Source of the DNA: Spirochaetaceae bacterium
Lineage (GTDB): Bacteria; Spirochaetota; Spirochaetia; SZUA-6; Fen-1364
DNA length: 20,048 nt
Direction: 5' to 3'
Assembly: GCA_003141795.1 (NCBI GenBank)
Contig: PLNO01000104.1
Location: 1 to 20,048 of the forward strand
Shown: in pieces, positions 1-7,389 of the stretch
How positions within the stretch are numbered: the first letter of the stretch is position 1
How the letters are laid out: each line of letters opens with the position of its first letter
Made by a program: the position numbers and the translations under genes
Notes under the pieces: model-generated
The model's input: the letters and a program-made list of their open reading frames with translations, nothing else
Database searches by the model: none
Told to the model about the DNA's origin: nothing

Positions 1-1089
1 CCCGCCCATCTTCCGCATGTCCCGAGTTCCTACGGAGTGGATCACGGCGCCGGCGCCGAGGAAGAGCAGAGCCTTGAACACGGAGTGGCTGAGCAGGTGG
101 AACTGGCTCTGGAACAGGGCGCCCGTACCTATGGCATACACCATGAAGCCGAGCTGGCTCACGGTGGACCATGCGAGCACCCGCTTCAGGTCATTGGCGA
201 CGGCCGCCATGGTTGCGGCAAGGAACGCCGAGACGACACCCACTGCGATGACGGAGATGCTCCATCCGGGAACCGGGCTGAAAACGGGGGAGAACCGCGC
301 AAGGAGATAGACTCCCGCGTTGACCATGGTTGCCGCGTGGATGAGCGCGGAAATCGGCGTGGGAGCCTCCATGGCGTCCGGGAGCCACGTCTGGAAGGGG
401 AACTGCGCCGACTTGGCGGCCGCGGCGGCCAGAAATCCGAAGCCGACCCACGCCAGGACCTGGGGCGGGAAAGTGTGAGCCCGGGAGAGGAACGTGGGGA
501 TGTCGAAGCTTCCGTCCTGCGCGTAGATGACGAGAGAGCCGGCCAGGAGGCCGACGCCGCCCAGCCCGGTGATGATGAGCGCCTTGATCCCGCCGGCGAC
601 GGCCTTCGGATCGTCGTTGTGAAACGAGATGAGCGCCCACGAGCACAGCGCCGTGATTTCCCAGAAGACGACGACCATCAGGAGGTTCGCCGAGAGGACG
701 AGCCCGACCATGGCGCCGATGAAGAAGAGGATGAGCGCGTAGTAGCGGCCCTGGCCCTCCTCACCGCGCATGTAGTCCACGGAGAACACGACGGCAAGCC
801 CGCCGATCACTGCCGCGACCGCGGCCAGGAACACACCGAAGGCGTCCGGCAGGAGACTGAGCTCGCCGAAGGCGCCGCCAAGGGTCAGCGCGAAGCCGAT
901 CCTGTCCGAGGCGAGGGGGATGAGCAGGATCGATGCCACGGCGTCCGCCGCTGCGAAAACGATGGCGAGCGCGGTGCGCAGCCGGCCGTCCCGACCCGCC
1001 GCCAGAACAGCAACCGCGCCCACCCAGGGGAGGAAGACCGTCAAGGGAAGCAACCAGGACGCGTGCAGGGCGGTCATTCCTGGCAACAT
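1..1089 (-). CDS. NuoL/MrpA-like proton-conducting antiporter subunit (partial, C-terminus outside window)
   Basis: This is a polytopic membrane protein of the Proton_antipo_M family; 363 residues are visible and the frame runs off base 1 without a stop. In complex I, Mrp antiporters and membrane-bound hydrogenases this subunit moves H+ or Na+. Visible hallmarks are FFWEITALCSW with the TM5-type glutamate at about E144, AAKSAQFPFQTWLPDAMEAP with the TM7-type lysine at about K226, SALIHAATMVNAGVY (H251) and HLLSHSVFKALLFLGAG (K339). These line up closely with the key residues of NuoL. The start at 1089 is chosen because AGGAGG lies 7 nt upstream. The gene begins 4 bp after the NuoK-like gene. 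Whether it belongs to an Mrp antiporter, a hydrogenase or a complex I variant cannot be told from this fragment. Confidence 0.9.
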   Translation of the reverse strand, partial: MLPGMTALHASWLLPLTVFLPWVGAVAVLAAGRDGRLRTALAIVFAAADAVASILLIPLASDRIGFALTLGGAFGELSLLPDAFGVFLAAVAAVIGGLAVVFSVDYMRGEEGQGRYYALILFFIGAMVGLVLSANLLMVVVFWEITALCSWALISFHNDDPKAVAGGIKALIITGLGGVGLLAGSLVIYAQDGSFDIPTFLSRAHTFPPQVLAWVGFGFLAAAAAKSAQFPFQTWLPDAMEAPTPISALIHAATMVNAGVYLLARFSPVFSPVPGWSISVIAVGVVSAFLAATMAAVANDLKRVLAWSTVSQLGFMVYAIGTGALFQSQFHLLSHSVFKALLFLGAGAVIHSVGTRDMRKMGG

Positions 1090-1093
1090 TCGA

Positions 1094-1405
1094 CTACCTC
1101 CTCAGACGGGAGATTTCTCGGGTATCCAGCGTTCCGCACCATCGTCGGACCTGGATGGCCAGAGCGAGAGCCATGACGGTGACCACGGTATCGGCCACGA
1201 TAACGGTGACGGCCAGGCTCTGGCCAATGGCGGGCTTCCCCGAGATACCGCCCGCGGCAACCATCACGAGGATCGTTCCCTTGGCGAAGATCTGCAGCGC
1301 CACGACGATCTTGATGAGGTTGCGCTGGATCAGAAGCCCGTAGATCCCGACGGCCACGAGGCCGAGAACTGCCACCATGGCGAGAGTCCAGACGCCTCCG
1401 ATCAC
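1094..1405 (-). CDS. NuoK/MnhC-like subunit of a multisubunit ion-translocating complex
   Basis: This 103-residue protein is predicted to have three membrane helices, the usual size and topology of NuoK and MnhC/MrpC. Typical features are the start IYGLLIQRNLIKIVVALQIF and a later segment AVTVIVADTVVTVMALALAI, which resembles the MrpC/NuoK helix preceding the basic C-terminus. The family forms part of the membrane ion path between the NuoJ-like and antiporter-like subunits. Its ATG overlaps the stop of the upstream gene by 4 bp (ATGA), so translation is probably coupled. The Shine-Dalgarno of the downstream antiporter gene lies in its last codons. Family assignment is firm; assignment to a particular complex is not. 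Confidence 0.88.
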   Translation of the reverse strand: MIGGVWTLAMVAVLGLVAVGIYGLLIQRNLIKIVVALQIFAKGTILVMVAAGGISGKPAIGQSLAVTVIVADTVVTVMALALAIQVRRWCGTLDTREISRLRR

Positions 1406-1914
1406 GGAGAGCCTCCTTCGCTGCCGGGCGCGCGCGCGGGGTTTCCCGGTTCACGGCGTTCGGAGAGCAGACCCAGCGATCCGAGCACCCCGCTGAAGAT
1501 CAGCACCACCTGGAGCACGGTGTCCAGGCGGCGCTCGTCCCACAGCGCCCGCCAGAACGGCAACGCCTCACGGGGCAGCGCGGCAGACAGAAGGCTCGGC
1601 ACCGTGAGCCATAATAGGAGAAGGACAAAGACGCCCATCAGCACCCATGCGACGGGCCGCGGCACGATGCTCGTCACGCCGACAAGCTCTTCGCCGGCAA
1701 CATTGATCGCGAACACGAAGATGATGGTCACGAGTCCGGCGCCCACGGAGAGCTCCACGACGCCGACCTCCGGTGCACCGAGCAGGGCGATGGCGAGTGC
1801 GAGCATTGCGCTGCAACCGGCGAGCCAGAGGGCGGAGATGAGCAGTCGTTGGGCATGGATCGCCTCGAGGGCGCACAGCAGCGTCGCGGAAAGGACGAGA
1901 GTCTGTATCACCAT
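1402..1914 (-). CDS. DUF4040/MbhD- and NuoJ-like subunit of the ion-translocating complex
   Basis: This is a 170-residue hydrophobic protein. Its N-terminal half (about residues 25-75, including LALAIALLGAPEVGVVELSV and the following VGAGLVTIIFVFAINVAGEE) matches the DUF4040 pattern found in MbhD and in the C-terminal part of MrpA. It also resembles NuoJ in role. The C-terminal part (ALWDERRLDTVLQVVLIFSG) resembles the MbhE/MrpB-type segment, so the protein may combine both modules. It is the first gene of the minus-strand operon, and an AGGGAGGG Shine-Dalgarno sits 7 nt before the ATG. In DUF4040 proteins this membrane part couples conformational change to ion movement. The alternative name NuoJ would be equally acceptable. 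Confidence 0.8.
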   Translation of the reverse strand: MVIQTLVLSATLLCALEAIHAQRLLISALWLAGCSAMLALAIALLGAPEVGVVELSVGAGLVTIIFVFAINVAGEELVGVTSIVPRPVAWVLMGVFVLLLLWLTVPSLLSAALPREALPFWRALWDERRLDTVLQVVLIFSGVLGSLGLLSERREPGNPARAPGSEGGSP

Positions 1915-2020
1915 ACAGAAACCCTCCCTGCCAGAGCTACATATCCCGTCGATGGGCAGGGGAGGTCCGTCTCCCGCCCGCGTTCTCTCAGATCAGTATC
2001 GTGTTGGAAATACGAACCGC

Positions 2021-2049
2021 ATGATACGTCCTCCCGGCCCCGCTGTCAA
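2021..2049 (-). promoter_or_regulatory. sigma70-type promoter of the ion-translocating operon
   Basis: On the minus strand a perfect TTGACA (2044-2049) is followed after exactly 17 bp by TATCAT (2021-2026). Transcription would begin around 2013 and leave a leader of roughly 100 nt before the DUF4040 gene. I see no riboswitch-like or strong hairpin structure in that leader. This is a pattern match; activity is inferred. Confidence 0.65.
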
Positions 2050-2064
2050 GAAAAACGAGAGCAC

Positions 2065-2093
2065 TTGACAGTTGTGCTATGATAACGATGTAG
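2065..2093 (+). promoter_or_regulatory. candidate promoter for the V-ATPase operon
   Basis: A perfect TTGACA lies at 2065-2070 on the plus strand, back to back with the minus-strand promoter. The hexamer 17 bp downstream (2088-2093, ATGTAG) is poor. An alternative is the extended -10 TGCTATGAT at 2075-2083, which has no good -35. The nearest plus-strand gene starts at 2194. The 5' leader (about 2100-2193) holds only a G-rich stretch and no recognised RNA element. Confidence 0.4.
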
Positions 2094-2101
2094 CATCATA
2101 G
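2077..2101. promoter_or_regulatory. inverted repeat (possible operator) in the divergent control region
   Basis: CTATGAT (2077-2083) and ATCATAG (2095-2101) form a perfect 7-bp inverted repeat with an 11-bp spacer. It overlaps every plausible -10 site of the plus-strand promoter and lies upstream of the minus-strand one. It could therefore be a repressor or activator site for either ion-pump operon. No cognate regulator is visible in the window. Confidence 0.4.
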
Positions 2102-2193
2102 TGTGCCACTTCGCAAGAGATCACCGGTAGAAGGGGAAGGCTCTTTCGGGGGGCGATAGTGAAGACGTTGGCGCTCTGACCCTGGGGGGACGC

Positions 2194-2739
2194 ATGTCAC
2201 CCTCCAGCGCGACATCGCGACGCTGTCTGGCGCAGTGGTCGATCACGGGAGAAGTGATCCTCATTGGGGAACCGCCCGCCTCTCCGATGCTCGCCGGTTT
2301 CTACACACACTGCGATGACTTCTACTACGCTTCGCGGGGGAGACCCGCCTGCAAGCCGGCACGGCTGGTGACCGACGTCGTCCCGTTGGACGGCGAGCTC
2401 ACCGCGTTCTCTCTCTGTTTCAACGTCGACTTCCTCGACCCCGTGCGGGGTCATTACATTTACCTCATCCTCTGGGCCGACGAGAACGGCAATGGCATCT
2501 ACGACCCCGGCGAGGAGTGGAAGTACGTCATCCCGCTGTATGACGACCGCGTGTTCGGCGGTGCAACCGATTGCGTGTACTACTACGATGAGCGCGCCGA
2601 CGAGCTCAAGGGCACGCAGCGGGGATGGAACCAGAGCGCGGGGCTCGAGCGGTACGTGCCCGTGGATCGGGCCTGCCATGACGGAGCGCGGCTCGCCAAC
2701 GACACGGCATGGGCCGGCCCGGAAAGCATGAAGGACTGA
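2194..2739 (+). CDS. uncharacterised protein with EF-hand-like calcium loop, first gene of the V-ATPase operon
   Basis: This 181-residue protein has no family I recognise. Residues 16-95 read like alternating beta strands of an Ig- or transthyretin-like sandwich (ITGEVILIGEPP, then LTAFSLCFNVDF, then HYIYLILWADE). Residues 96-107 (DENGNGIYDPGE) fit the EF-hand/dockerin-type calcium loop, with D, N, N, D and E at positions 1, 3, 5, 9 and 12. Six cysteines are present (11, 40, 53, 75, 127, 161). Such proteins are usually exported, yet no signal peptide or membrane helix is visible. The ATG at 2194 has a G-run just upstream, and an in-frame TAG precedes it with no better start. The stop lies 2 bp before the atpG start, so the gene is probably co-transcribed with the ATPase genes. 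Function unknown. Confidence 0.7.
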   Translation: MSPSSATSRRCLAQWSITGEVILIGEPPASPMLAGFYTHCDDFYYASRGRPACKPARLVTDVVPLDGELTAFSLCFNVDFLDPVRGHYIYLILWADENGNGIYDPGEEWKYVIPLYDDRVFGGATDCVYYYDERADELKGTQRGWNQSAGLERYVPVDRACHDGARLANDTAWAGPESMKD

Positions 2740-2741
2740 CG

Positions 2742-3095
2742 ATGGCAAAACGGCGGGAGCGAACCAGGAAAGAGCTCGGGTCACTCATCCCCGAGATTAA
2801 AACCGAGGAACATCATCTTGATGACCTGCTGAGCGGCGCGCGCGCGGAGGCCGAACGCATATTTCAGGATGCGGAAGCGGAAGCGGATTCCCGCGTCCGC
2901 GCCGCGCGCGTGGCGCTCCCCCGCATCATTGCGGCCGAGCGGGAATCCCGCACTGCGGGAATGCACCGGGAGGCCGCAGCCGCGGCCCGGGCGGAAGAAG
3001 AACGGACAAGGGTGCAGGAGACTGCGGCAACGGCGGCCATCGACGATGCCGTGGCATACGTCGTGTCGCTGGTCTGGCCGGAGAAGCGGCCGTGA
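2742..3095 (+). CDS. atpG: V-type ATPase subunit G/H (peripheral stalk)
   Basis: This 117-residue, highly charged protein is nearly all helix and Ala/Glu/Arg-rich (residues 20-100, for example LLSGARAEAERIFQDAEAEA). That is the pattern of the peripheral-stalk G subunit (NtpF/AtpG), which pairs with subunit E as a coiled coil linking the catalytic head to subunit I. The ATG at 2742 is preferred over an earlier in-frame ATG at 2709 because AAGGA lies 6 nt upstream of it. The earlier start would also overlap the preceding gene. Position directly before the subunit I gene matches the Thermus-type gene order. The sequence is too low in complexity for certainty, so the call leans on context. Confidence 0.78.
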   Translation: MAKRRERTRKELGSLIPEIKTEEHHLDDLLSGARAEAERIFQDAEAEADSRVRAARVALPRIIAAERESRTAGMHREAAAAARAEEERTRVQETAATAAIDDAVAYVVSLVWPEKRP

Positions 3096-5050
3096 TCAGC
3101 GCGATGTCCGCCGTGGAGATCATCGGCCCCATAGACCTCTTCTCGGCCGCGGTGGAATCGATACAGGCCGCCGGCGTCCTGCACATCGTGGAGACCCCGC
3201 TGGCGGAGTTCGGCAAGGTGGACCTCCTCAGCAAGATCCACCTCACGGAAGACCAGGCACGGGCAAGGGAAACGTGCGCGCTGACTGCGCAGACCATGGA
3301 TGAGCTGGTCACCGAGATCCCCGCGTCCCTCGCGCGAACGGTGGACCGCTCGCCTGCCATGAGCCTTCAGTACGAAACGTTGCGTCCCAGTGAGCTGGAC
3401 CTCCTTGCGGCGCGCGCACGGGTTCTGCACTCGCGCGCCAGGTCCTTCCGACGCCGCGAGCGCAATCTCACCGACGACATCACCTCCCTTTCCGGCTACG
3501 AGAAGATCCTCGCCATCTTCACCCCTCTGGTGGAGACGCGCGAGCTCCCGAAGGGATTTGAAATGATCGGGGTCGTCTTCGAAAAACGCAACAGGCTGGC
3601 GCGGGACATGTTGAAGCGGGAGATGGGACGCCTCACCGCGGGCAGGTTCGCGTTCCTTGAACAGCCCCTGGACGGGGGACGGACCGCCGTGCTGGTCGGC
3701 TTCCCGCCCGCGCACGCCGTTCGGGTGCGGTCCTTCATCGCCGCCGCGGGCATCGGGGACCTCGCGTTCCCCCGCCACCTGCGGGACAAGCCATTCGAGG
3801 AAGCACTCGCCGCGCTTCAGTGCGAGCTCGCGGATCTCACCCGTGAGCGGCGGGCGCTGCGGGATCTGATGGAAGGGTTCTTCGTGGAAAATGCGGCGGA
3901 GATGATCGCGCTGCACCACCTCAGCAACGACAATCTCTCCCGCTATGACGCCCTGCCGAAATTCGCGCGCACCCGGCACGCCTTCATCATCCAGGGCTGG
4001 CTGCCGGGCGACACCGTGGGCGGTCTGCGCGACACCCTTGGCCGCATCTCGGATGCCGCCATCCAGGTGCGTGAAGTCCCCGAGCGGACCCTGGGCATGC
4101 CGCCGGTGCGTCTGGAAAACCCGCGGCCCGTGAGCTCCTTCGAGCCTCTCCTCTCCTTCATGCCATTGCCGAAGTATGGAACTCTGGACCCGACGAAATA
4201 CCTCGCCACCTTCTTTCCCCCGATCTTCGGGCTCATGCTCGCCGACGTCGGATATGGCGCCATCGTCGCCGCCGCAGCCGTCATTCTCTATTTCACGGGG
4301 AAGGAACGGAAGCTCCAGCGACGGCTCGCCCTGATCGCCGGTTCCTGCGGGTTCTTCACGATCATCTTCGGGTTCGTCTTCGGCGAGCTGTTCGGTGAAG
4401 TGGGCGCCTCACTCGGCCTGCATCCCCTCTGGCAGGAGCGCTTCTCTCTTGCCGCGGGCCGTTCATCGTCGACACTCCTGGGCTACCTTATGGTCGCGTT
4501 GGCCGTGGGTGTCCTCCAGATCCTCTTCGGCCTCGTGCTGGGAGTCATCAACGCCCGAAGGGTCAGGGACAGGAACATGGCCCTGGGCAACCTCGCGCGG
4601 ATCGCGGGGCTCGCGGTCCTCTTTTTCTTCGTCGGACGGCTGGCCCACGTCCTGCCCTCCTCCCTCACGTCCCTCGGGGTCGTGGCCCTGATCGTCTTTC
4701 TCGTGCTCATGATCATGCAGACCGTCCGTCACCCCCTGCACGGCATCATGATCCCCCTTGAGATCCTCAGCACGATGGGCAATATCCTTTCCTACGCGCG
4801 GATCATGGCAATCGGCCTGTCCTCCGTCGTGCTCTCCCTTCTGGCGAGCATCCTCGGTGGAATGGCCGGCAACGCCGTCGTTGCCGTGCTGATCTTCATC
4901 CTCGTCAATGCCCTCAACCTCGCCCTCGGGATCATCGACCCGACGATCCAGGGCATGCGGCTGCAGTACGTGGAGTTCTTTTCCAAGTTCTACCTGGGGG
5001 GCGGAAAACCTTTCGTTCCCTTCAGAAAGATGGGAGGCGTCGCATCATGA
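3092..5050 (+). CDS. atpI: V-type ATPase subunit I (a-subunit, ion half-channels)
   Basis: This 652-residue protein has the normal size for the family. It has a cytosolic N-terminal half (residues 1 to about 355) with helical stretches that contact the stalks. The C-terminal half has many membrane helices, starting near FFPPIFGLMLADVGYG, a family hallmark. The segment ILSYARIMAIGLSS carries the conserved arginine (about R570) expected to face the c-ring glutamate. E557 in PLEILS and the tail GIIDPTIQGMRLQYVEFFSKFY are also typical. A GTG at 3092 overlaps the atpG stop by 4 bp and has GGAG 8 nt upstream. An ATG at 3104 is the alternative start. Confidence 0.95.
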   Translation: MISAMSAVEIIGPIDLFSAAVESIQAAGVLHIVETPLAEFGKVDLLSKIHLTEDQARARETCALTAQTMDELVTEIPASLARTVDRSPAMSLQYETLRPSELDLLAARARVLHSRARSFRRRERNLTDDITSLSGYEKILAIFTPLVETRELPKGFEMIGVVFEKRNRLARDMLKREMGRLTAGRFAFLEQPLDGGRTAVLVGFPPAHAVRVRSFIAAAGIGDLAFPRHLRDKPFEEALAALQCELADLTRERRALRDLMEGFFVENAAEMIALHHLSNDNLSRYDALPKFARTRHAFIIQGWLPGDTVGGLRDTLGRISDAAIQVREVPERTLGMPPVRLENPRPVSSFEPLLSFMPLPKYGTLDPTKYLATFFPPIFGLMLADVGYGAIVAAAAVILYFTGKERKLQRRLALIAGSCGFFTIIFGFVFGELFGEVGASLGLHPLWQERFSLAAGRSSSTLLGYLMVALAVGVLQILFGLVLGVINARRVRDRNMALGNLARIAGLAVLFFFVGRLAHVLPSSLTSLGVVALIVFLVLMIMQTVRHPLHGIMIPLEILSTMGNILSYARIMAIGLSSVVLSLLASILGGMAGNAVVAVLIFILVNALNLALGIIDPTIQGMRLQYVEFFSKFYLGGGKPFVPFRKMGGVAS

Positions 5051-5373
5051 ACAGGAAAGCCCTGCTCCTCGTCGTCCTTCTCGGCACACTCTTCGCCTCG
5101 GCCAGCGTGGCATGGTCGGAAGAGGCCCAACAGGCAGCCGAGCCGAAAAAGAGGGACATAACCCTGGGGATCATCGCCGTTGCGGCGGCGCTCGCCGTGG
5201 GCGCGTGCGCCATCGCCACCGGGATCGCGCAGAGCCGGATCGGGTCCGCCGGGGCCGGCACCATCGCGGAAAAACCCGAGGCCGGCGGATCGATCATCCT
5301 CCTCATGGCCATCCCGGAGACGATGGTGATCCTCGGGTTCGTGGTGGCCATCATCATGGTCTTCACCATGTGA
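5047..5373 (+). CDS. atpK: V-type ATPase subunit K (c-ring proteolipid, single hairpin)
   Basis: This 108-residue proteolipid begins with a signal-like hydrophobic segment (residues 5-23, then VAWSEEAQ). It then has one two-helix hairpin: ITLGIIAVAAALAVGACAIA, the loop AEKPEAGG, and SIILLMAIPETMVILGF. E91 in the IPETMVILGF motif is the ion-binding carboxylate at the position typical of V-type rings, and Q62 in GIAQSRIG lies on the other helix. The length matches Thermus-type two-helix c subunits and not the four-helix, roughly 156-residue NtpK. The start overlaps the atpI stop (ATGA). Na+ or H+ specificity cannot be decided from sequence alone. Confidence 0.93.
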   Translation: MNRKALLLVVLLGTLFASASVAWSEEAQQAAEPKKRDITLGIIAVAAALAVGACAIATGIAQSRIGSAGAGTIAEKPEAGGSIILLMAIPETMVILGFVVAIIMVFTM

Positions 5374-5383
5374 GATTTAGGCC

Positions 5384-5956
5384 ATGGACCGGGAACCAAC
5401 CACCGGCGCCCTTATCGACGCCATGGAACACCAGGCCGCGGACGAACGGCGGCGTATCAGGTCCGAGGCCGATGCGCGGGCGGGTGGGGTGCTTGCCTCT
5501 GCCGACGCGGAATGCGAACGCCTGAAAACGGAAGCCCTTCACGCACTGGACAAGGATCTGGCCGTCGAAAGGCAGCGCATCGTCGGGGAGGCGATCATGC
5601 AGGCCCGCGCGGAACGCCTGCGTATGAAACGGCGACTTCTGGCGGATGTCTTCCGCCGCGCCGGGGAAAAGATCAACCGCCGAACGGCCGACGCCGAGTA
5701 TCCGGCTGCGCTCGCGTTGCTTGCCGCTGAAGCGCGGGCGGTCGCCGGCGAACCTTGCGAGGTCACCGCCGGTGTCGAGGATGGCCTCGTGACAGCCCTG
5801 TCCTCCGACGGCAGGCGCAGGGTGGAAAACGGGATTGCCGCGCGCCTGGGCAGGGCGGAGATTGTCGCCGAGCACGAGGTGGCCCGACGCCTGTTCGGCG
5901 GGGTCGTCGCAGCCGACGGGGCCAGTGCTTCCGGCAGTGCCCGCGGCCACGAATGA
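5384..5956 (+). CDS. atpE: V-type ATPase subunit E (peripheral stalk)
   Basis: This is a 190-residue protein of the vATP-synt_E type. The N-terminal 90 residues are charged coiled coil (for example AADERRRIRSEADARAGG and ERQRIVGEAIMQARAERLR). A small globular C-terminal domain follows (about 100-180, with strands around EPCEVTAGVEDGLV and AEIVAEHEVARRLFGG). With subunit G it forms the outer stalk that anchors the A3B3 head. It starts 10 bp after atpK with only a weak ribosome site and ends in an ATGA overlap with atpC. Length agrees with the family (about 185-200). Confidence 0.88.
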   Translation: MDREPTTGALIDAMEHQAADERRRIRSEADARAGGVLASADAECERLKTEALHALDKDLAVERQRIVGEAIMQARAERLRMKRRLLADVFRRAGEKINRRTADAEYPAALALLAAEARAVAGEPCEVTAGVEDGLVTALSSDGRRRVENGIAARLGRAEIVAEHEVARRLFGGVVAADGASASGSARGHE

Positions 5957-7035
5957 GGACATCCCCCGGAGACTACGACTATCTCAATGCTCGCGTGCGC
6001 GGAATGAGCACACAGCTGCTCGCGCCGGAGTTCTACGAGCACGTGCTCTCCTCCTTCACCGACACGCTCCTCATGGATTCGCTCCTGGCTTCCCCCTACG
6101 CCGCCGACGTGCGGGAAGCCCTCTCCACGCGCGGCTCCACGGCGGTCACTCGCGTGGTGGAAGCAGCGGCGGTCCGCAATACACGCGCGACTTTTGCCAA
6201 GGTCCTCGCAGACGCCCCACCCGAGCCGCGGCGCCTGCTGGCCGTCCTGCTCAATCGATGGGACGTGGCGAATGTCCTGGCGCTGGCGCGCGCTCTCCTT
6301 GCGGGCGCCAGTCCGCAGGAAGCATACGGCGCGCTGCTTCCCATCGGGGAGCTCTCGAATGCGCAGCTTGTCGAGCTTTCCGCGGAGAGGGACCTCAGGG
6401 GTCTCGCGGACTGCCTCACGACGTGGGGGCACGCTTTCGCCTTCGCCCTCCGCCGTGCCCTCCAGGAATGTGAAAACCCTGCGGATCCGCGCGCAGTGGA
6501 GCACGTGCTGTACGCGGGGTACTTCTCGTGGGCCTTGCCCCAGCTGCGGCCGTCGGATCGGCCGCAAGGCATCGTGCGGGACTGCATCCGCATGCAGATC
6601 GACCTCACGAACGTCGGCGCCGCCTTTGCGCTGGTCCGCGACAAAGGCTCCTCGGCGGACCGGGGCATGAAAGGCCGCATCGAGCCCATCGCTCGCGGCC
6701 TGATCCCCCCGGCGGTGCTTCGTGAGATCGCCGCGGCCGATTCTCTCGAAGCGGCGTTCGAGACCCTCATGGAGACGTATCTCGCCCCCGGCGTGGAGAA
6801 AGGGATCCTCGCCTTCGGACAGGCGCGAAGTCTCGCCGTCATGGAGCGCTTCCTCGAGGAGGTGGTGCTCGAGCGCGGATGCAGGCTCTTCCGCAAAGAC
6901 GTGCTGGGCATTGGCGTCCCCCTCGGTTTCATCTGGAGGAAGTACTGCGAGCTGGCCAACCTGCGGCTGCTCGCACGCGGGGTCGCCTACGCCATGCCGC
7001 CGAATGCGATACGGCAGGAGCTCGTCCTTGTCTAG
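5953..7035 (+). CDS. atpC: V-type ATPase subunit C (AC39/d-subunit, central stalk socket)
   Basis: This 360-residue protein of the vATP-synt_AC39 family sits between the c-ring and the central rotor (D/F). It opens with DYDYLNARVRGMSTQLL, the usual YxYxNARVRaM-type start of the family, and is otherwise soluble and mostly helical. A typical internal pattern is FIWRKYCELANLRLLARGVA near the C-terminus. The ATG at 5953 lies inside the atpE stop (ATGA), so translation is probably coupled; there is no clear ribosome site of its own. The same frame is open further upstream, but that part overlaps atpE and lacks the family pattern. Confidence 0.93.
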   Translation: MRTSPGDYDYLNARVRGMSTQLLAPEFYEHVLSSFTDTLLMDSLLASPYAADVREALSTRGSTAVTRVVEAAAVRNTRATFAKVLADAPPEPRRLLAVLLNRWDVANVLALARALLAGASPQEAYGALLPIGELSNAQLVELSAERDLRGLADCLTTWGHAFAFALRRALQECENPADPRAVEHVLYAGYFSWALPQLRPSDRPQGIVRDCIRMQIDLTNVGAAFALVRDKGSSADRGMKGRIEPIARGLIPPAVLREIAAADSLEAAFETLMETYLAPGVEKGILAFGQARSLAVMERFLEEVVLERGCRLFRKDVLGIGVPLGFIWRKYCELANLRLLARGVAYAMPPNAIRQELVLV

Positions 7036-7363
7036 GATCCTCGCAGTGCTCCGTGAGGATCTCGGGAGCGGCTTCGCGCTTGCGGGCATCGATATACGCA
7101 CCGTTGCCGATGGCGAGGGGCTGCGCGCAGCGCTCGACGATGCAGTGACGGATCGATCGTTCGGCATGCTGATCGTGGAGGAGGAGCTGATGCAGGAGAT
7201 CCCTGTAGAAGTACGAACAGGGTACGCGGCGGTCACCGTTCCCCTCATCATCGAGGTGCCGGGGACGGTTCGATGGCGGGAGGAGCAGGCGCTCCCCTTC
7301 GACGACTACGTGGCACGCCTCGTGCGGCGTGCCGTGGGCTACCAGCTGAACATCAAGCTCTGA
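7028..7363 (+). CDS. atpF: V-type ATPase subunit F (central rotor)
   Basis: This is a 111-residue protein of the ATP-synt_F family. The N-terminal [21 protein letters not shown] corresponds to the usual IAVIGDxDtvlGFrLAGv start, with a Rossmann-like fold. The helix near residues 30-60 and [15 protein letters not shown] are also typical. It caps subunit D in the rotor and can modulate ATPase activity. The start is a rare TTG at 7028, chosen because AGGAG lies exactly 7 nt upstream and because it places the family motif at the N-terminus. The gene overlaps the atpC end by 8 bp. An unusual but well-supported start. Confidence 0.9.
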   Translation: MSRILAVLREDLGSGFALAGIDIRTVADGEGLRAALDDAVTDRSFGMLIVEEELMQEIPVEVRTGYAAVTVPLIIEVPGTVRWREEQALPFDDYVARLVRRAVGYQLNIKL

Positions 7364-7389
7364 CGAGCGTACGCAGCGGAGGGCTACCG

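Noticed and set aside
37..1176. Long plus-strand reading frame of 379 codons
   Set aside because: It lies opposite the NuoL-like gene, is rich in charged low-complexity residues and shows no domain. It is a GC-rich antisense shadow.
5047..5373. Firm call of a Na+-specific c-ring
   Set aside because: The glutamine on helix 1 matches Na+-type F rings, but the glutamate position is V-type and the complete ligand set cannot be established by eye.
5539..7251. Long minus-strand reading frame of 570 codons opposite atpE, atpC and atpF
   Set aside because: The opposite strand carries three well-supported ATPase genes with correct motifs; this frame has no family pattern.
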